Positions 41,723 to 50,607 of a stretch of DNA of 64,000 nucleotides are shown piece by piece (the first letter of the stretch is position 1; the number at the start of each line of letters is the position of its first letter). Where the stretch lies: contig NZ_JAGEOK010000022.1 in the NCBI RefSeq assembly GCF_017573545.1, positions 107,720 to 171,719 of the forward strand, read 5' to 3'. The translations under genes and the position numbers were made by a program. Source of the stretch: Actinomadura nitritigenes (lineage in GTDB: Bacteria; Actinomycetota; Actinomycetes; Streptosporangiales; Streptosporangiaceae). A model generated the notes under the pieces. The model worked only from the letters and a program-made list of their open reading frames with translations. It was not told where the DNA came from and did not search any database.

Positions 41723-43177
41723 TCATTCTTCGACCGGCTCCGCCGTTCGGGCCGAAGCGGTGGACGCGACGCGGCCCCGCGCGCAGAACCAGCCCGCCAC
41801 CAGGGCGGCGATGATCACTGGGACGGCCAGCACGGTCTGGTGGCCCTCGCCGTCGTAGTCGAACCACATCAGCACGACGACCGCGGCGAGGAAGACCAGC
41901 GTGACGATCTCGGTGACCGGCGAGCCCGGCAGCCGGTACGACGGCCGGGACAGCGCGCCCGTGCGGGTCCGCCGGACGAACAGCAGGTGCGAGATCATGA
42001 TCATCGCCCACGTGCCGAGGATGCCGATCGCCGCGAAGTTCAGCACGATCTCGAAGGCGTCCTTGGGGACTCACGCGTTCAGCACGACGCCCAGCACGCA
42101 GATCGCCGTGGTCATCAGGATGCCGCCGTAGGGCACCTGCGTCCGGCTCATCGCCATGGTGAACCGGGGCGCCGACCCGGAGGCGCCGAGGGAGCGCAGG
42201 ATCCGGCCGGTGGAGTACAGCCCGGAGTTGAGGCTGGACAGCGCCGCGGTGAGCACGATGAGGTTCATCACGCCGCCCGCGGCGGGCACGCCGAGCTTGG
42301 ACAGCACGGTGACGAAGGGGCTCTCGCCGTCCTTGTAGGCGTTCCAGGGCAGCAGCATCGTGAGCAGCAGCACCGATCCCACGTAGAACACCAGGATCCG
42401 CCAGACGATCGAGTTGATCGCCTTCGGCATGACCTTCTCAGGGTTCTCGGTCTCCCCGGCCGCGACGCCGACCAGCTCGGTGGAGGCGTAGGCGAACACG
42501 ACGCCCTGCACGACCACGAGCATCGGCAGTACGCCCTTGGGGAAGACGCCGCCGTGGTCGAGGATCGTCAGCGGCCCGGCGTCCTGCGCGCCGACCCTGT
42601 GGCCGGTGACGACCAGCACGATGCCGATGCACATGAACGCGACGAGCGCGCCGACCTTGACGATGGAGAACCAGAATTCCAGCTCGCCGAAGATCCGCAC
42701 GGAGATCAGGTTGATGGTGACGACGACCGCGAGCGCGATCAGCGCGAGCACCCATTGCGGGATGCTCGTGAACGCCTTCCAGTAGTGGATGTAGAGCGCG
42801 ATCGCCGTGATGTCGACGATGCCGGTCGTGGACCAGTTCAGGAAGTGCATCCAGCCCGCGACGAACGCGCCCTTCTCGCCCATGAACTCGCGCGAGTAGG
42901 AGACGAACGACCCCGACGACGGGCGGTGCAGGACCAGTTCGCCGAGCGCCCGCACGACCATGAACGAGAAGAACCCGCAGACCGCGTAGGCGATGGCCAG
43001 GGACGGGCCGGCGCTGGCCAGCCGCCCGCCGGCGCCGAGGAAGAGCCCGGTGCCGATGGCGCCGCCGATCGCGATCATGTTGACGTGGCGCGTCTTGAGG
43101 GACTTGCGGTAGCCGGCGTCGCCCGCGTCGACGTGCGACGTCTCGGCCGGTGCCGTCCTCAAATCCTGGTCGCTCAC
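41723..43177 (-). pseudogene. amino-acid permease interrupted by an in-frame TGA
   Basis: Two stretches in the same frame make one APC-family permease (AnsP/GabP type): 368 codons from a GTG at 43177 (MIAIGGAIGTGLFLGAGG, FAYASTELVGVAAGETENPEKVMPKAI), then TGA at 42071-42073, then VPKDAFEIVLNFAAIGILGTWAMIM to the stop at 41723. No frameshift is needed; a single substitution from TGG or CGA would explain it. The break removes the last three or four membrane helices, so the product is probably inactive unless the stop is read through. Confidence 0.82.
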
Positions 43178-43223
43178 GCCTCGTTACCGCCTTTCCACGG
43201 GGTGTCGCCTCGATGGCCCGGTG

Positions 43224-43249
43224 CAGTTTCGGTCATGGGGCCGAAACTG
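43224..43249. promoter_or_regulatory. inverted repeat CAGTTTCGG / CCGAAACTG
   Basis: Exact 9-bp arms with an 8-nt spacer, 47 nt upstream of the permease start and in the divergent gap with the HAD gene. Likely operator for the amino-acid permease. Confidence 0.5.
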
Positions 43250-43313
43250 TCAAAACGCTGCCCAAAATGACCTTGATGTAACATCCGTGTCGCCATGCCG
43301 TAGGTTCTCGGGT

Positions 43314-43814
43314 ATGGGGTCGCCGCTGGTGCTGCTGGACGTTGACGGAGTGCTCAATCCGTTCGAAAGGCCGCACCGGGGCTATCGCCGCCATCGCTGC
43401 TCGCCCAACGGCGTCACGTTCCGCCTGTGGCTGAACGCCGCGCACGGGCGGGCGCTGCTCGAAATGGCCGAGTCCACCGGCGCCGAACTGGCCTGGGCGA
43501 GCTACTGGTGCGACAACGCCAACGAATGGATCTCGCCCCGGGTCGGGCTGCCCCGGCTGCCGTTCGTGCCGATCCCGCGGTTCCCGGGCATCGGGGAGGG
43601 CCGCACCCTCGGCGCGTGGAAGGCCCGGCACGTCGCGGCGTGGGTCGAGCGGCGGCCGTTCGTGTGGTTCGAGGACGAGCCCGACGCGACGGAGTGCATC
43701 GCCGCCGAGGAGGGCGTCGCGGACCATCTCCTCGTCGCCGTCGACCCGATGGCGGGCCTCACCGATGACGATCTGGAGCGGGGCGCGGCGTGGCTGCGCG
43801 CCCTCGCCCGCTGA
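43314..43814 (+). CDS. HAD-superfamily-like protein
   Basis: A 166-aa small protein with the HAD motif I, LLDVDGVLNP (D9, D11), and later FEDEPDATECIAAEEG in the motif IV position. Motif III Lys is GAWKARHVAAW. The Cap domain is absent, so a small-molecule or peptide-phosphate hydrolase or a non-catalytic HAD-like protein is possible. The ATG at 43314 starts immediately before the conserved strand; the upstream extension has no family support. Confidence 0.78.
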   Translation: MGSPLVLLDVDGVLNPFERPHRGYRRHRCSPNGVTFRLWLNAAHGRALLEMAESTGAELAWASYWCDNANEWISPRVGLPRLPFVPIPRFPGIGEGRTLGAWKARHVAAWVERRPFVWFEDEPDATECIAAEEGVADHLLVAVDPMAGLTDDDLERGAAWLRALAR

Positions 43815-43875
43815 TCGCGCCCGCCGGGCGGCGCGGGCCGCACGGCGAGTACGGCCCGCACCGCCCGGCGGCGTC

Positions 43876-44124
43876 TCAGCAGGGGCCGAGCAAACGGGTC
43901 AGGGCCGTCTTCTCCGCGGAGTCGACGGTCAGGCCGTGGCGGTACTTCACGTCGATCCAGGAGCGGGCGTACATGCAGTCGAAGCTCGCGAGCGGCGGCG
44001 TCCACTCGGCGGGGTCCTTGTCGCCCTTGGCCTGGTTGACGTTGTCGGTGACGGCCCACAGCTGCGAGGAGTCCAGGTCGTTGGGGGTGTTGCACGTCCC
44101 GGACTGGGGGATCCAGTGCGGGAA
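43876..44124 (-). pseudogene. C-terminal remnant of a secreted HNH/DUF1524 nuclease
   Basis: An 82-codon open frame without a start, directly after an in-frame TAG at 44127-44125. It reads WIPQSGTCNTPNDLD, AVTDNVNQAKGDKDPAEW, ASFDCMYARSWIDVKYRHGL and ends SAEKTALTRLLGPC, the C-terminus of secreted actinobacterial HNH nucleases of the DUF1524/GmrSD-C type. The signal peptide and HNH catalytic core are gone; upstream sequence is not homologous. It is a decayed gene, with a well-conserved surviving tail. Confidence 0.72.
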
Positions 44125-44245
44125 CTAGCGGCCGCCGCGCCGCCCGGACGGAGCGGGCGGGTTCCTGTCAGGGGCCGCTTACGGGCGCGGACGTGCGGCG
44201 GGCAGGATGGTGCTCCGCGTTCCGCGACCTGACGAAGGAGTGTCC

Positions 44246-45007
44246 ATGAGTTCTCTCGCCGGCCGTACGGCCCTGGTCACCGGAGGCAGCCGGGGGATCG
44301 GCCGCGCCATCGCGCTGGCCCTCGCGGCCGACGGCGCCCGGGTCGCGGTCGCCTACCGGCGCGACGAGGAGGCGGCCCGCAAGACCGTCGCCGACATCGA
44401 GGCCGCCGGGTCGCGCGGCCACGCCTTCCAGGCGTCCGTCGACTCCCTCGACGCCTGCCGGGCCCTCGCCGCCGCGGTCGAGGAGGAGCTCGGCGGGCTG
44501 GACATCCTCGTGCACAGCGCCGGGATCGCCAGCCGCGGCGACAGCGTGGCCGACACCGACCCGGCCGAGCTGGAGCGGGTGCTGCGCGTGCACGCCTTCG
44601 GCCCCCACCACCTCAGCCAGGCGCTGATCCCGCTGCTGAGGCGCGCCGACCGCAGCGACATCGTGTTCGTGTCGAGCGTGGTCACCGACCTGATGCACGC
44701 CAACTCGGGCCCCTACGCCATGGGCAAGGCGGCCCAGGAGGCGCTGGCGCAGGTGCTGTCGAAGGAGGAGCGCGCCAACGGCATGCACGTCAACGTGGTC
44801 GCGCCGGGCGTCGTGGACACCGACATGGGGCGGCGGCTGGTGCGCGCCACGATGGGGGTCGACGACATCCGGCAGGTGGACGCGGCGTCCCCCTACGGGC
44901 ACGTCTGCACGCCGGAAGAGGTCGCCGACGTCGTTCGGTTCCTGGTGTCGGACGGCGCGTCCTACCTGACCGGCCAGCGCATCGTCATCGACGGCGGCAC
45001 CTTCTAG
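44246..45007 (+). CDS. SDR-family oxidoreductase
   Basis: A 253-aa classical short-chain dehydrogenase. Cofactor motif TGGSRGIG (12-19), HSAG in place of the usual NNAG, catalytic S144, Y157, K161, and C-terminal GQRIVIDGGTF. The Arg after beta-2 (YRRDEE) favours NADP(H). The catalytic-tetrad Asn near 115 is replaced by His (RVHAFG). GAAGGAG supports the ATG at 44246. FabG-like but outside any fatty-acid cluster; the substrate is unknown. Confidence 0.87.
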   Translation: MSSLAGRTALVTGGSRGIGRAIALALAADGARVAVAYRRDEEAARKTVADIEAAGSRGHAFQASVDSLDACRALAAAVEEELGGLDILVHSAGIASRGDSVADTDPAELERVLRVHAFGPHHLSQALIPLLRRADRSDIVFVSSVVTDLMHANSGPYAMGKAAQEALAQVLSKEERANGMHVNVVAPGVVDTDMGRRLVRATMGVDDIRQVDAASPYGHVCTPEEVADVVRFLVSDGASYLTGQRIVIDGGTF

Positions 45008-45055
45008 CGCGCCGCCCGCGACCCGCTGGGCCAGAGGCCCGCCCGGCTGGGCCCG

Positions 45056-45700
45056 CTAGTTGCGGGTCCAGTCGGGCTGGGCGAAGTCGGCGACCCTGGC
45101 CTGGCGTCCGAGCAGCACCACCTCGCGGAACTGCCACAGCATCGCGCCGGTCGGTGCGTGCACCCGCCAGTCCGGCGCGAGCCACATCTGCAGCAGGCTG
45201 CCGCCGTCCGGGAGCGGCACCCACCTCGGGGTGTCGTCGTCGGCCAGCCTGCGCAAGCTCGTGTAGTGGACGGAGTGGACCTCGTCCGGGTTCGGGGCGA
45301 GCGGCCCGGGATCGTCGAGCACGACCACGATCGGAGTGATCGCGAAACCGGACGCGGCGGGGAAGTCGTCCAGCCGGCCGACCACGTCCCCCGGGCCCGC
45401 GGCCAGGCCGATCTCCTCGCGCAGCTCCCGCAGCGCGGCCTCTTCGGCGGTCTCGCCGTCCTCCAGCCGGCCGCCCGGCAGGCCCCACTGCCCGGCGTTC
45501 CGCCCCTGGTACGCGCGCCTGATCAGGATCACCGACGGGACGCCGCCGTGCTCCACGGCGCACAGCACGACCCCGGCACGGCGCAGGCCCGGCTCGTCCG
45601 GGACGGTGGTGTGCTCGAACCCGCCCAGCCGCGCCGCGGCGAGCCGGTGGAAGGCCGTCAGGTCATCGAGGGGGCCGGGGGTCGGGAGGCGGTCCATCAT
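45056..45700 (-). CDS. Nudix hydrolase
   Basis: A 214-aa protein with an intact Nudix box from G77 to L99 (GRLEDGETAEEAALRELREE and so on): G77, E83, R91, E92, E95, E96 all present, so it should hydrolyse a nucleoside diphosphate linked to some moiety with Mg. Downstream of the box the C-terminal part is longer than minimal Nudix proteins and resembles CoA-pyrophosphatase-like or ADP-ribose types only loosely. Its first 38 nt overlap the AraC gene, which lies upstream on the same strand. Confidence 0.85.
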   Translation of the reverse strand: MMDRLPTPGPLDDLTAFHRLAAARLGGFEHTTVPDEPGLRRAGVVLCAVEHGGVPSVILIRRAYQGRNAGQWGLPGGRLEDGETAEEAALRELREEIGLAAGPGDVVGRLDDFPAASGFAITPIVVVLDDPGPLAPNPDEVHSVHYTSLRRLADDDTPRWVPLPDGGSLLQMWLAPDWRVHAPTGAMLWQFREVVLLGRQARVADFAQPDWTRN

Positions 45701-46535
45701 GTCCCGATCCTCCCAGTTCCTCCTCCCGTGCGTACCGGGCGGGAGAGGTGCCGACGGCGGCGGTGAAGTCGCGGGTGAAGTGCGCCTGGTCGGCGTAGCC
45801 CAGCTCGGCGGCCAGCCGGGCCCAGTCGACCCGCGTGCCCGCCTCGGCCCGCTCGGCCGCCTCGATCATCCGGAACCTGCGGATGACCCACTTCGGGCCG
45901 ATCCCGACGTACTCGTGGAACAGCCGCTGCAGGCTGCGCGGGCTCACGCCCTCGGCCCGGGCCAGCTCGCCGACGCGGACGACGCCGGGCCGTCCCGCGA
46001 TCCGCCCGACGATCGCGGCGGCCCGCTCGGCGGACGGGTCGGGCTCGGGGCGCCGCCCGGCGAGGAACGCCTCCAGCCGGGCGACGGCCTCCGCGTCGCC
46101 GGGCGTCGCGAAGACCTCCGCGGCCAGGTCGAGGCCCGGCTCGCCGAACACCTCGTCCACGCCCGCGAACCGGCCGGTCAGCGCGGCCACCGGGCCGTCC
46201 AGGAACGGCCGGAACCCGCCCGGGCGGAACGCCGCGCCGATGACCCGGCCCTCGTCCGCGATCTCCTCGACGAAGTCGTCGCGCACCACCCCGACGATCC
46301 GGGCCCGCGTCGCGCCGCTGGTCAGGTAGCTGGTGAAGGTCATGTGCACCGAGGGCCGGGTCAGCACCTGCTGCCGGTGGGGCGGGCGTCCCCGCAGGTC
46401 CCAGCGCAGCACCCAGAAGTAGTCCACGAAGGAGACGAGGGCGGGCGCCGGCGCGACCCGCTCGACCCGGAAGTTCTCCAGGCCCGTGCGCGGGCGCAGG
46501 ATCCCGCGCGTCCCGCCGGGGAGGGATCGGCCCAT
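45663..46535 (-). CDS. AraC-family transcriptional regulator
   Basis: A 290-aa regulator with an N-terminal ligand domain (residues ~15-150, the DUF6597 type: VSFVDYFWVLRWDLRG) and two C-terminal AraC helix-turn-helices (LARAEGVSPRSLQRLFHEYVGIGPKW and LAAELGYADQAHFTRDFTAAVGTSP). It is divergent from the TIGR03086 gene and overlaps the Nudix gene by 38 nt, so it may regulate both. Start at ATG 46535. Confidence 0.88.
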   Translation of the reverse strand: MGRSLPGGTRGILRPRTGLENFRVERVAPAPALVSFVDYFWVLRWDLRGRPPHRQQVLTRPSVHMTFTSYLTSGATRARIVGVVRDDFVEEIADEGRVIGAAFRPGGFRPFLDGPVAALTGRFAGVDEVFGEPGLDLAAEVFATPGDAEAVARLEAFLAGRRPEPDPSAERAAAIVGRIAGRPGVVRVGELARAEGVSPRSLQRLFHEYVGIGPKWVIRRFRMIEAAERAEAGTRVDWARLAAELGYADQAHFTRDFTAAVGTSPARYAREEELGGSGHDGPPPDPRPPR

Positions 46536-46631
46536 CAGGCCAGGCTAGCGGTGTCGCGTTTCTTCAAGACCGCGCGCGGTGGCGCGTCCTAGCGTGGAGA
46601 CATGTTCGAACGCATGAGCGAAGGAGTCGTC

Positions 46632-47210
46632 ATGGACGTCCGGAGGCAGATGCGGCCCGCCGCGGACGCCGCGGCGCGGATCGTCCTGGAGATACCGCGG
46701 GACCGCCTGGACGCACCGACCCCGTGCCCCGGCTGGGACGTGCGGGCGCTGGTCAACCACCTGATCCTGTGGAACGGGCGCGGCGAGACCGCCGCCCGCA
46801 GGCAGCCCGTGACCGGGCCCGGCGAGGACCACGACTTCACCGCCGAACCCGGCTGGGCCGAGCGGTTCGGCGAGCAGGCCCGCAGGACCGCCGACGCCTG
46901 GAGCGACCCCGCGGCCTGGGAGGGGAACACCAGCCTGACCGGCGCCGAGGAGGGCATGCCCGCCTCGTTCATCGCCGGGATCGTGCTCGGCGAGTGCGTG
47001 GTGCACGGCTGGGACCTCGCCGTGGCCACCGGCCGCGAGCCCGGCCTCCCGCCGGAGGTCGTCGAGGCCGCCTGGGAGCAGCTCGTCCCCACCGCGGAGA
47101 TCAGCCGCAAGTACGGCGCGTTCGGCCCGGAGGTCGCCGTCCCGGAGGACGCGCCGCTGCTCGAACGCCTCCTCGGACTGGCCGGCCGCGACCCGTACTG
47201 GAAGCCCTGA
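46632..47210 (+). CDS. TIGR03086-type metal-binding protein (DinB/maleylpyruvate-isomerase-like)
   Basis: A 192-aa helical-bundle protein of the mycothiol-dependent DinB superfamily. The helix PTPCPGWDVRALVNHLILW and the later VHGWDLAVATGREPGLP hold two of the conserved metal-binding His residues; family members often use mycothiol. GAAGGAG six nt ahead of the ATG at 46632 fixes the start rather than the ATG at 46602. The function is unknown. It is divergent from AraC. Confidence 0.82.
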   Translation: MDVRRQMRPAADAAARIVLEIPRDRLDAPTPCPGWDVRALVNHLILWNGRGETAARRQPVTGPGEDHDFTAEPGWAERFGEQARRTADAWSDPAAWEGNTSLTGAEEGMPASFIAGIVLGECVVHGWDLAVATGREPGLPPEVVEAAWEQLVPTAEISRKYGAFGPEVAVPEDAPLLERLLGLAGRDPYWKP

Positions 47211-47243
47211 ACGGGGTCCGCCACCCGGCAGGGGCCGTGCCCC

Positions 47244-47275
47244 GATGAGGGCGCGCCGCGCGGCGCGCCCTCATC
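47244..47275 (+). terminator. strong hairpin ahead of gltX
   Basis: GATGAGGGCGCGCCG / CGGCGCGCCCTCATC, 15-bp exact arms with a 2-base centre, 33 nt after the TIGR03086 stop. No T-run. Probably a terminator for that gene. Confidence 0.6.
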
Positions 47276-47315
47276 CGGGCGCGAGCGGGGCCTCGCTCGC
47301 TCTACCCTTGGGGGC

Positions 47316-48716
47316 ATGTCAACGAGCTCTTCGATCCGGGTACGTTTCGCGCCGTCGCCGACCGGCATGTTCCACGTCGGAGGCGCCCGCTCCGCGCTGT
47401 TCAACTGGGTCATGGCGGCCCAGTCGGGCGGCACGCTGGTGCTGCGGATCGAGGACACCGACGCCTCCCGCAACAGCCCCGAGTGGACCGAGGGCATCAT
47501 CCGCGCCCTGGCCTGGCTCGGCATGGACGGGGAGCAGTACGAGGGCCCGTACTTCCAGTCCGCCAACGCCGACAAGCACGTCGAGGCCGCCCGGACGCTG
47601 AGGGAGCAGGGCCGCGCCTACTACTGCGACTGCACCCGCGAGGCCGTCGTCGCCCGCACCGGCGACCAGCACAAGGGCTACGACGGGTTCTGCCGCGACC
47701 GCGGCCTGGAGCCCGGCCCCGGGCGCGCCCTGCGCTTCCGCACCCCCGACGAGGGCCAGACCACCGTCGTGGACCTGCTGCGCGGAAAGCCCGTCTTCGA
47801 CAACGCCGTGCTGGAGGACTTCGTCATCGCCCGCGCCGACGGGTCGGTCACGTTCCTGCTGGCCAACGCCGTCGACGACATGAGCCAGGGCATCACCCAC
47901 GTCGTGCGCGGCGAGGAGCACCTGTCGAACGCGCCCAAGCAGCAGCTGCTGTGGGAGGCGCTCGGCGGCGAGCCGCCCGTCTGGGCGCACGTCCCGGTGA
48001 TCGTCAACGAGAAGCGGCAGAAGCTGTCCAAGCGCCGCGACAAGGTCGCCCTGGAGGACTACCGCGCCGAGGGCTACCTCGCCGAGGCGATGCGCAACTA
48101 CCTGATGCTGCTCGGCTGGGCCCCGTCCGGCGACCGCGAGATCGTCCCGTGGGACGTGATCGTCGACGAGTTCCGCATCGAGGACGTCAACTCCTCGCCG
48201 GCCTTCTTCGACGTCAAGAAGCTGCGCGCGATCAACGGCGAGTACATCCGGGCGCTGCCGGAGCAGAAGTTCATCGCCGAGTGCCTGCCGTTCCTGCAGG
48301 AGGCGCCGTTCGACGTGGACGTCGCGGTGTTCGCGGAGCTGGCGCCGCTCGCGCAGACCCGGGTCGCGCTGCTGTCGGAGATCGTCCAGATGATCGACTT
48401 CGTGTTCCTGGACGAGCCGCCCGCCGACGAGCAGTCCTGGAACAAGGCGATGAAGGAGCCCGCCGCCGACATTCTCGCCGCCGCCGAGGCCGCCTACCAG
48501 GACGCGCCGTGGAACGCCGCCGAGCTGAAGGACCGGCTGGAGCGCGTCGGCGCCGAGCACGGCCTCAAGCTCGGCAAGACGCAGGCGCCCGTCCGCGTCG
48601 CCGTCACCGGACGCACCGTGGGCCTGCCGCTGTTCGAGTCCCTGGAGATCCTCGGCCGCGACCGGACCCTCGCCCGCATCGCCGCCGCCCGCGCGAAGCT
48701 CGCCGCCTCCTCCTGA
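47316..48716 (+). CDS. gltX: glutamyl-tRNA synthetase
   Basis: A 466-aa class I synthetase that charges tRNA-Glu with glutamate in the cytoplasm. The HIGH-type motif is HVGG in FAPSPTGMFHVGGARSALF; the KMSKS-type motif is KLSKRRDKV; the acceptor-stem region carries C-D-C and C-R-D (YYCDCTREA, DGFCRDRG), a possible zinc site. Length and order match bacterial GluRS. It seems to be the only copy in the window. A near promoter is implied by its isolated position. Confidence 0.95.
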   Translation: MSTSSSIRVRFAPSPTGMFHVGGARSALFNWVMAAQSGGTLVLRIEDTDASRNSPEWTEGIIRALAWLGMDGEQYEGPYFQSANADKHVEAARTLREQGRAYYCDCTREAVVARTGDQHKGYDGFCRDRGLEPGPGRALRFRTPDEGQTTVVDLLRGKPVFDNAVLEDFVIARADGSVTFLLANAVDDMSQGITHVVRGEEHLSNAPKQQLLWEALGGEPPVWAHVPVIVNEKRQKLSKRRDKVALEDYRAEGYLAEAMRNYLMLLGWAPSGDREIVPWDVIVDEFRIEDVNSSPAFFDVKKLRAINGEYIRALPEQKFIAECLPFLQEAPFDVDVAVFAELAPLAQTRVALLSEIVQMIDFVFLDEPPADEQSWNKAMKEPAADILAAAEAAYQDAPWNAAELKDRLERVGAEHGLKLGKTQAPVRVAVTGRTVGLPLFESLEILGRDRTLARIAAARAKLAASS

Positions 48717-48725
48717 CCCCCGGGG

Positions 48726-49760
48726 TCAGCGGAAGGTGATCGCGCCGGGGAAGTGCCCGGACGCGCACATGAACGGCATCCGGCCAGGGGCCGGGGCGCC
48801 GAGGTCGACGCGGGTCTCGCCGGTCGCGGGCAGGTACACGTCCCTGCCGCGGCTCGGGAGGGTGAAGACCCGCATGTGCCCCGAGGTGTGCCGGGTCCGC
48901 AGCACGAGCACGGTGTGCACGCCGGCCCGCGCCGTCAGCAGCGCGGGCCGGTAGCCCTGGTTCAGGGCCCACACCGTCACGACCTGGGTGCCTGACGCGT
49001 CCGTCCGGACGAACCGGGCCGAGTCGGCCGCCGCCGTCGCCCCGCCGCCGGACGGGAGCCAGCCGCCGAGCCGCAGGCCCGACAGCAGCGTCCAGCCGGA
49101 CACCGCGAGCAGCGCCACGGCGAGCAGCGCGGTCAGCCGTCCCCGCAGCAGCGCCATCGCCCGCCCGACGGTGACGCCGATCAGCCCGAACAGCGGCGCC
49201 GTCCCGAGGACGAACGCGCCCATCACCACCGCGCCGCCGAGCACGGAACGCGACGTCACGGCCAGCAGCTCCGCCGACAGCGTCAGCCCGCACGGGACCA
49301 GCACCGTCGCGGCCCCCAGCATGGCGGGCCGCCGGGAGCGCCCCCGTGGGAGCGCGTGACAGGCGTCCTCGCCCTCGCCTTCGCCCTCCCCGGCCTCGGG
49401 CGAGGGCCCCCGGCCTCGCCTCAGCAGGCGGCGCACCGGCCGGAAACCCAGCAGATCGAGCGCGAACAGCGCCAGCGCCGCCGCGGCCGCCGCCAGCAGC
49501 GCCCCGCGCACCCTCGGACCCGGCTGCACCGCACCGCCCGCCAGCCCCAGCAGCGCGCCCAGCGCCACATGCGAGACCAGCTTCGCCGCCAGGAACACCG
49601 ACACCTGCCGGACCGGACGGGCCCCCGCCGAACCGGAACCGGCGCCGGCCGCACCGCCCACCGCCCCGGTCAGCAGGCCGATCTGCGTCGCCGCGCACGT
49701 GGTGCCGCCCGCCAGCAGCCCCGCCCCGGCGCCCGCGAGGAACAGCCCCGCGACGTCCAC
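48726..49760 (-). CDS. TauE/SafE-like (UreH/DsbD-2 type) membrane protein with C-terminal cupredoxin-like domain
   Basis: A 344-aa protein. Residues 1-215 have six hydrophobic segments with a Cys in TTCAATQ and another in VPCGLTLSAELL, the pattern of the DsbD_2/UreH-like transporters. The cytoplasmic loop between ~115 and 145 holds a Gly-Glu run (GEGEGEGED). Residues ~245-344 form a beta-rich extracytoplasmic tail ending FMCASGHFPGAITF, close to the Cys-x-x-Gly-(His/Met) ligand loop of cupredoxins. Copper or other metal export or insertion is a reasonable guess. Confidence 0.7.
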   Translation of the reverse strand: MDVAGLFLAGAGAGLLAGGTTCAATQIGLLTGAVGGAAGAGSGSAGARPVRQVSVFLAAKLVSHVALGALLGLAGGAVQPGPRVRGALLAAAAAALALFALDLLGFRPVRRLLRRGRGPSPEAGEGEGEGEDACHALPRGRSRRPAMLGAATVLVPCGLTLSAELLAVTSRSVLGGAVVMGAFVLGTAPLFGLIGVTVGRAMALLRGRLTALLAVALLAVSGWTLLSGLRLGGWLPSGGGATAAADSARFVRTDASGTQVVTVWALNQGYRPALLTARAGVHTVLVLRTRHTSGHMRVFTLPSRGRDVYLPATGETRVDLGAPAPGRMPFMCASGHFPGAITFR

Positions 49761-49857
49761 GGCCCACCTCCCGGCGGAACCATCCCCGGCACCGAAGGGC
49801 GCAAAGCGTCACTGACCGGACACGGCCAGTCGATCACCTCGAGCCGCGGCCCCCGGT

Positions 49858-50517
49858 TCAGTCGCCGGGCAGCAGGGCCTCCCGCAGCGCCTCCAGGCGC
49901 CGCTCCAGCTCGTCGTAGTCGCCGCGCCGCGCCGGTGGCAGGTGCTTGCCGACGGTCTCGGCCTGCTCGGCCACCGCCGCCAGCGCGTCGGCGATCCGCG
50001 GATCCGCCGCGCGAGGGCCGTCCCCGTTCTCGCCGGGGGTCTCGGCGCCCCGCGCCTTCAGCAGCGTCGACTGCTCGCGCAGCAGCGCGGCCTGCTCCCG
50101 CAGCAGTGCCGTCTGGTCGCGCAGCTGCTTGTTCTTGGTGTGCAGCTCCACGAACACCGAGACCTTCGCGCGCAGCACCCACGGGTCGAACGGCTTGGAG
50201 ATGAAGTCCACCGCGCCGGCCGCGTACCCGCGGAACGCGTAGTCCGGATCGCTGTTCACCGCCGTCAGGAAGATGATCGGCAGGTCGCGGGTCTTCTTGC
50301 GGCGCTTGATGTCGCGCGCCGTCTCGAACCCGTCCATTCCCGGCATGACGACGTCCAGCAGGATGACCGCGTACTCGTCGGTGAGCAGCGCCTTCAGCGC
50401 CTCCTCACCCGATCGCGCCCGGACCAGGTCCTGATCGAGCGAACTGAGAATGGCCTCCAGCGCGATCAGGTTCTCCTCGCGGTCGTCCACGAGCAGGATC
50501 TTCGCCTTGTCGTCCAC
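49858..50517 (-). CDS. response regulator with coiled-coil tail
   Basis: A 219-aa protein: receiver domain to ~120 (phospho-acceptor D55 in LLDVVMPGMDG, conserved D11/D12, K in FISKPFD) then a heptad-like repeat (LRDQTALLREQAALLREQS) and an acidic helical tail. No DNA-binding domain is present. It lies 90 nt downstream of the hybrid-kinase gene on the same strand and is likely its phospho-partner or a scaffold. Such REC-coil proteins are common beside HAMP-array kinases. Confidence 0.85.
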   Translation of the reverse strand: MDDKAKILLVDDREENLIALEAILSSLDQDLVRARSGEEALKALLTDEYAVILLDVVMPGMDGFETARDIKRRKKTRDLPIIFLTAVNSDPDYAFRGYAAGAVDFISKPFDPWVLRAKVSVFVELHTKNKQLRDQTALLREQAALLREQSTLLKARGAETPGENGDGPRAADPRIADALAAVAEQAETVGKHLPPARRGDYDELERRLEALREALLPGD

Positions 50518-50607
50518 GCGTCGTCTCTCTCCGATCCCGGTCCGGCCTCCCGCCGTGCGGCCACGCCCATCCCAACGGCGACCCTACCTGCCAGGCGACT
50601 CCTCTCC

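Noticed and set aside
42071..42073. Selenocysteine at the permease TGA
   Set aside because: No SECIS-like hairpin was seen after the codon, the family does not use selenocysteine, and a point nonsense change is simpler.
43314..43814. Toxin or phage protein
   Set aside because: HAD motif I (DVDGVLNP) is clear and nothing phage-like is nearby.
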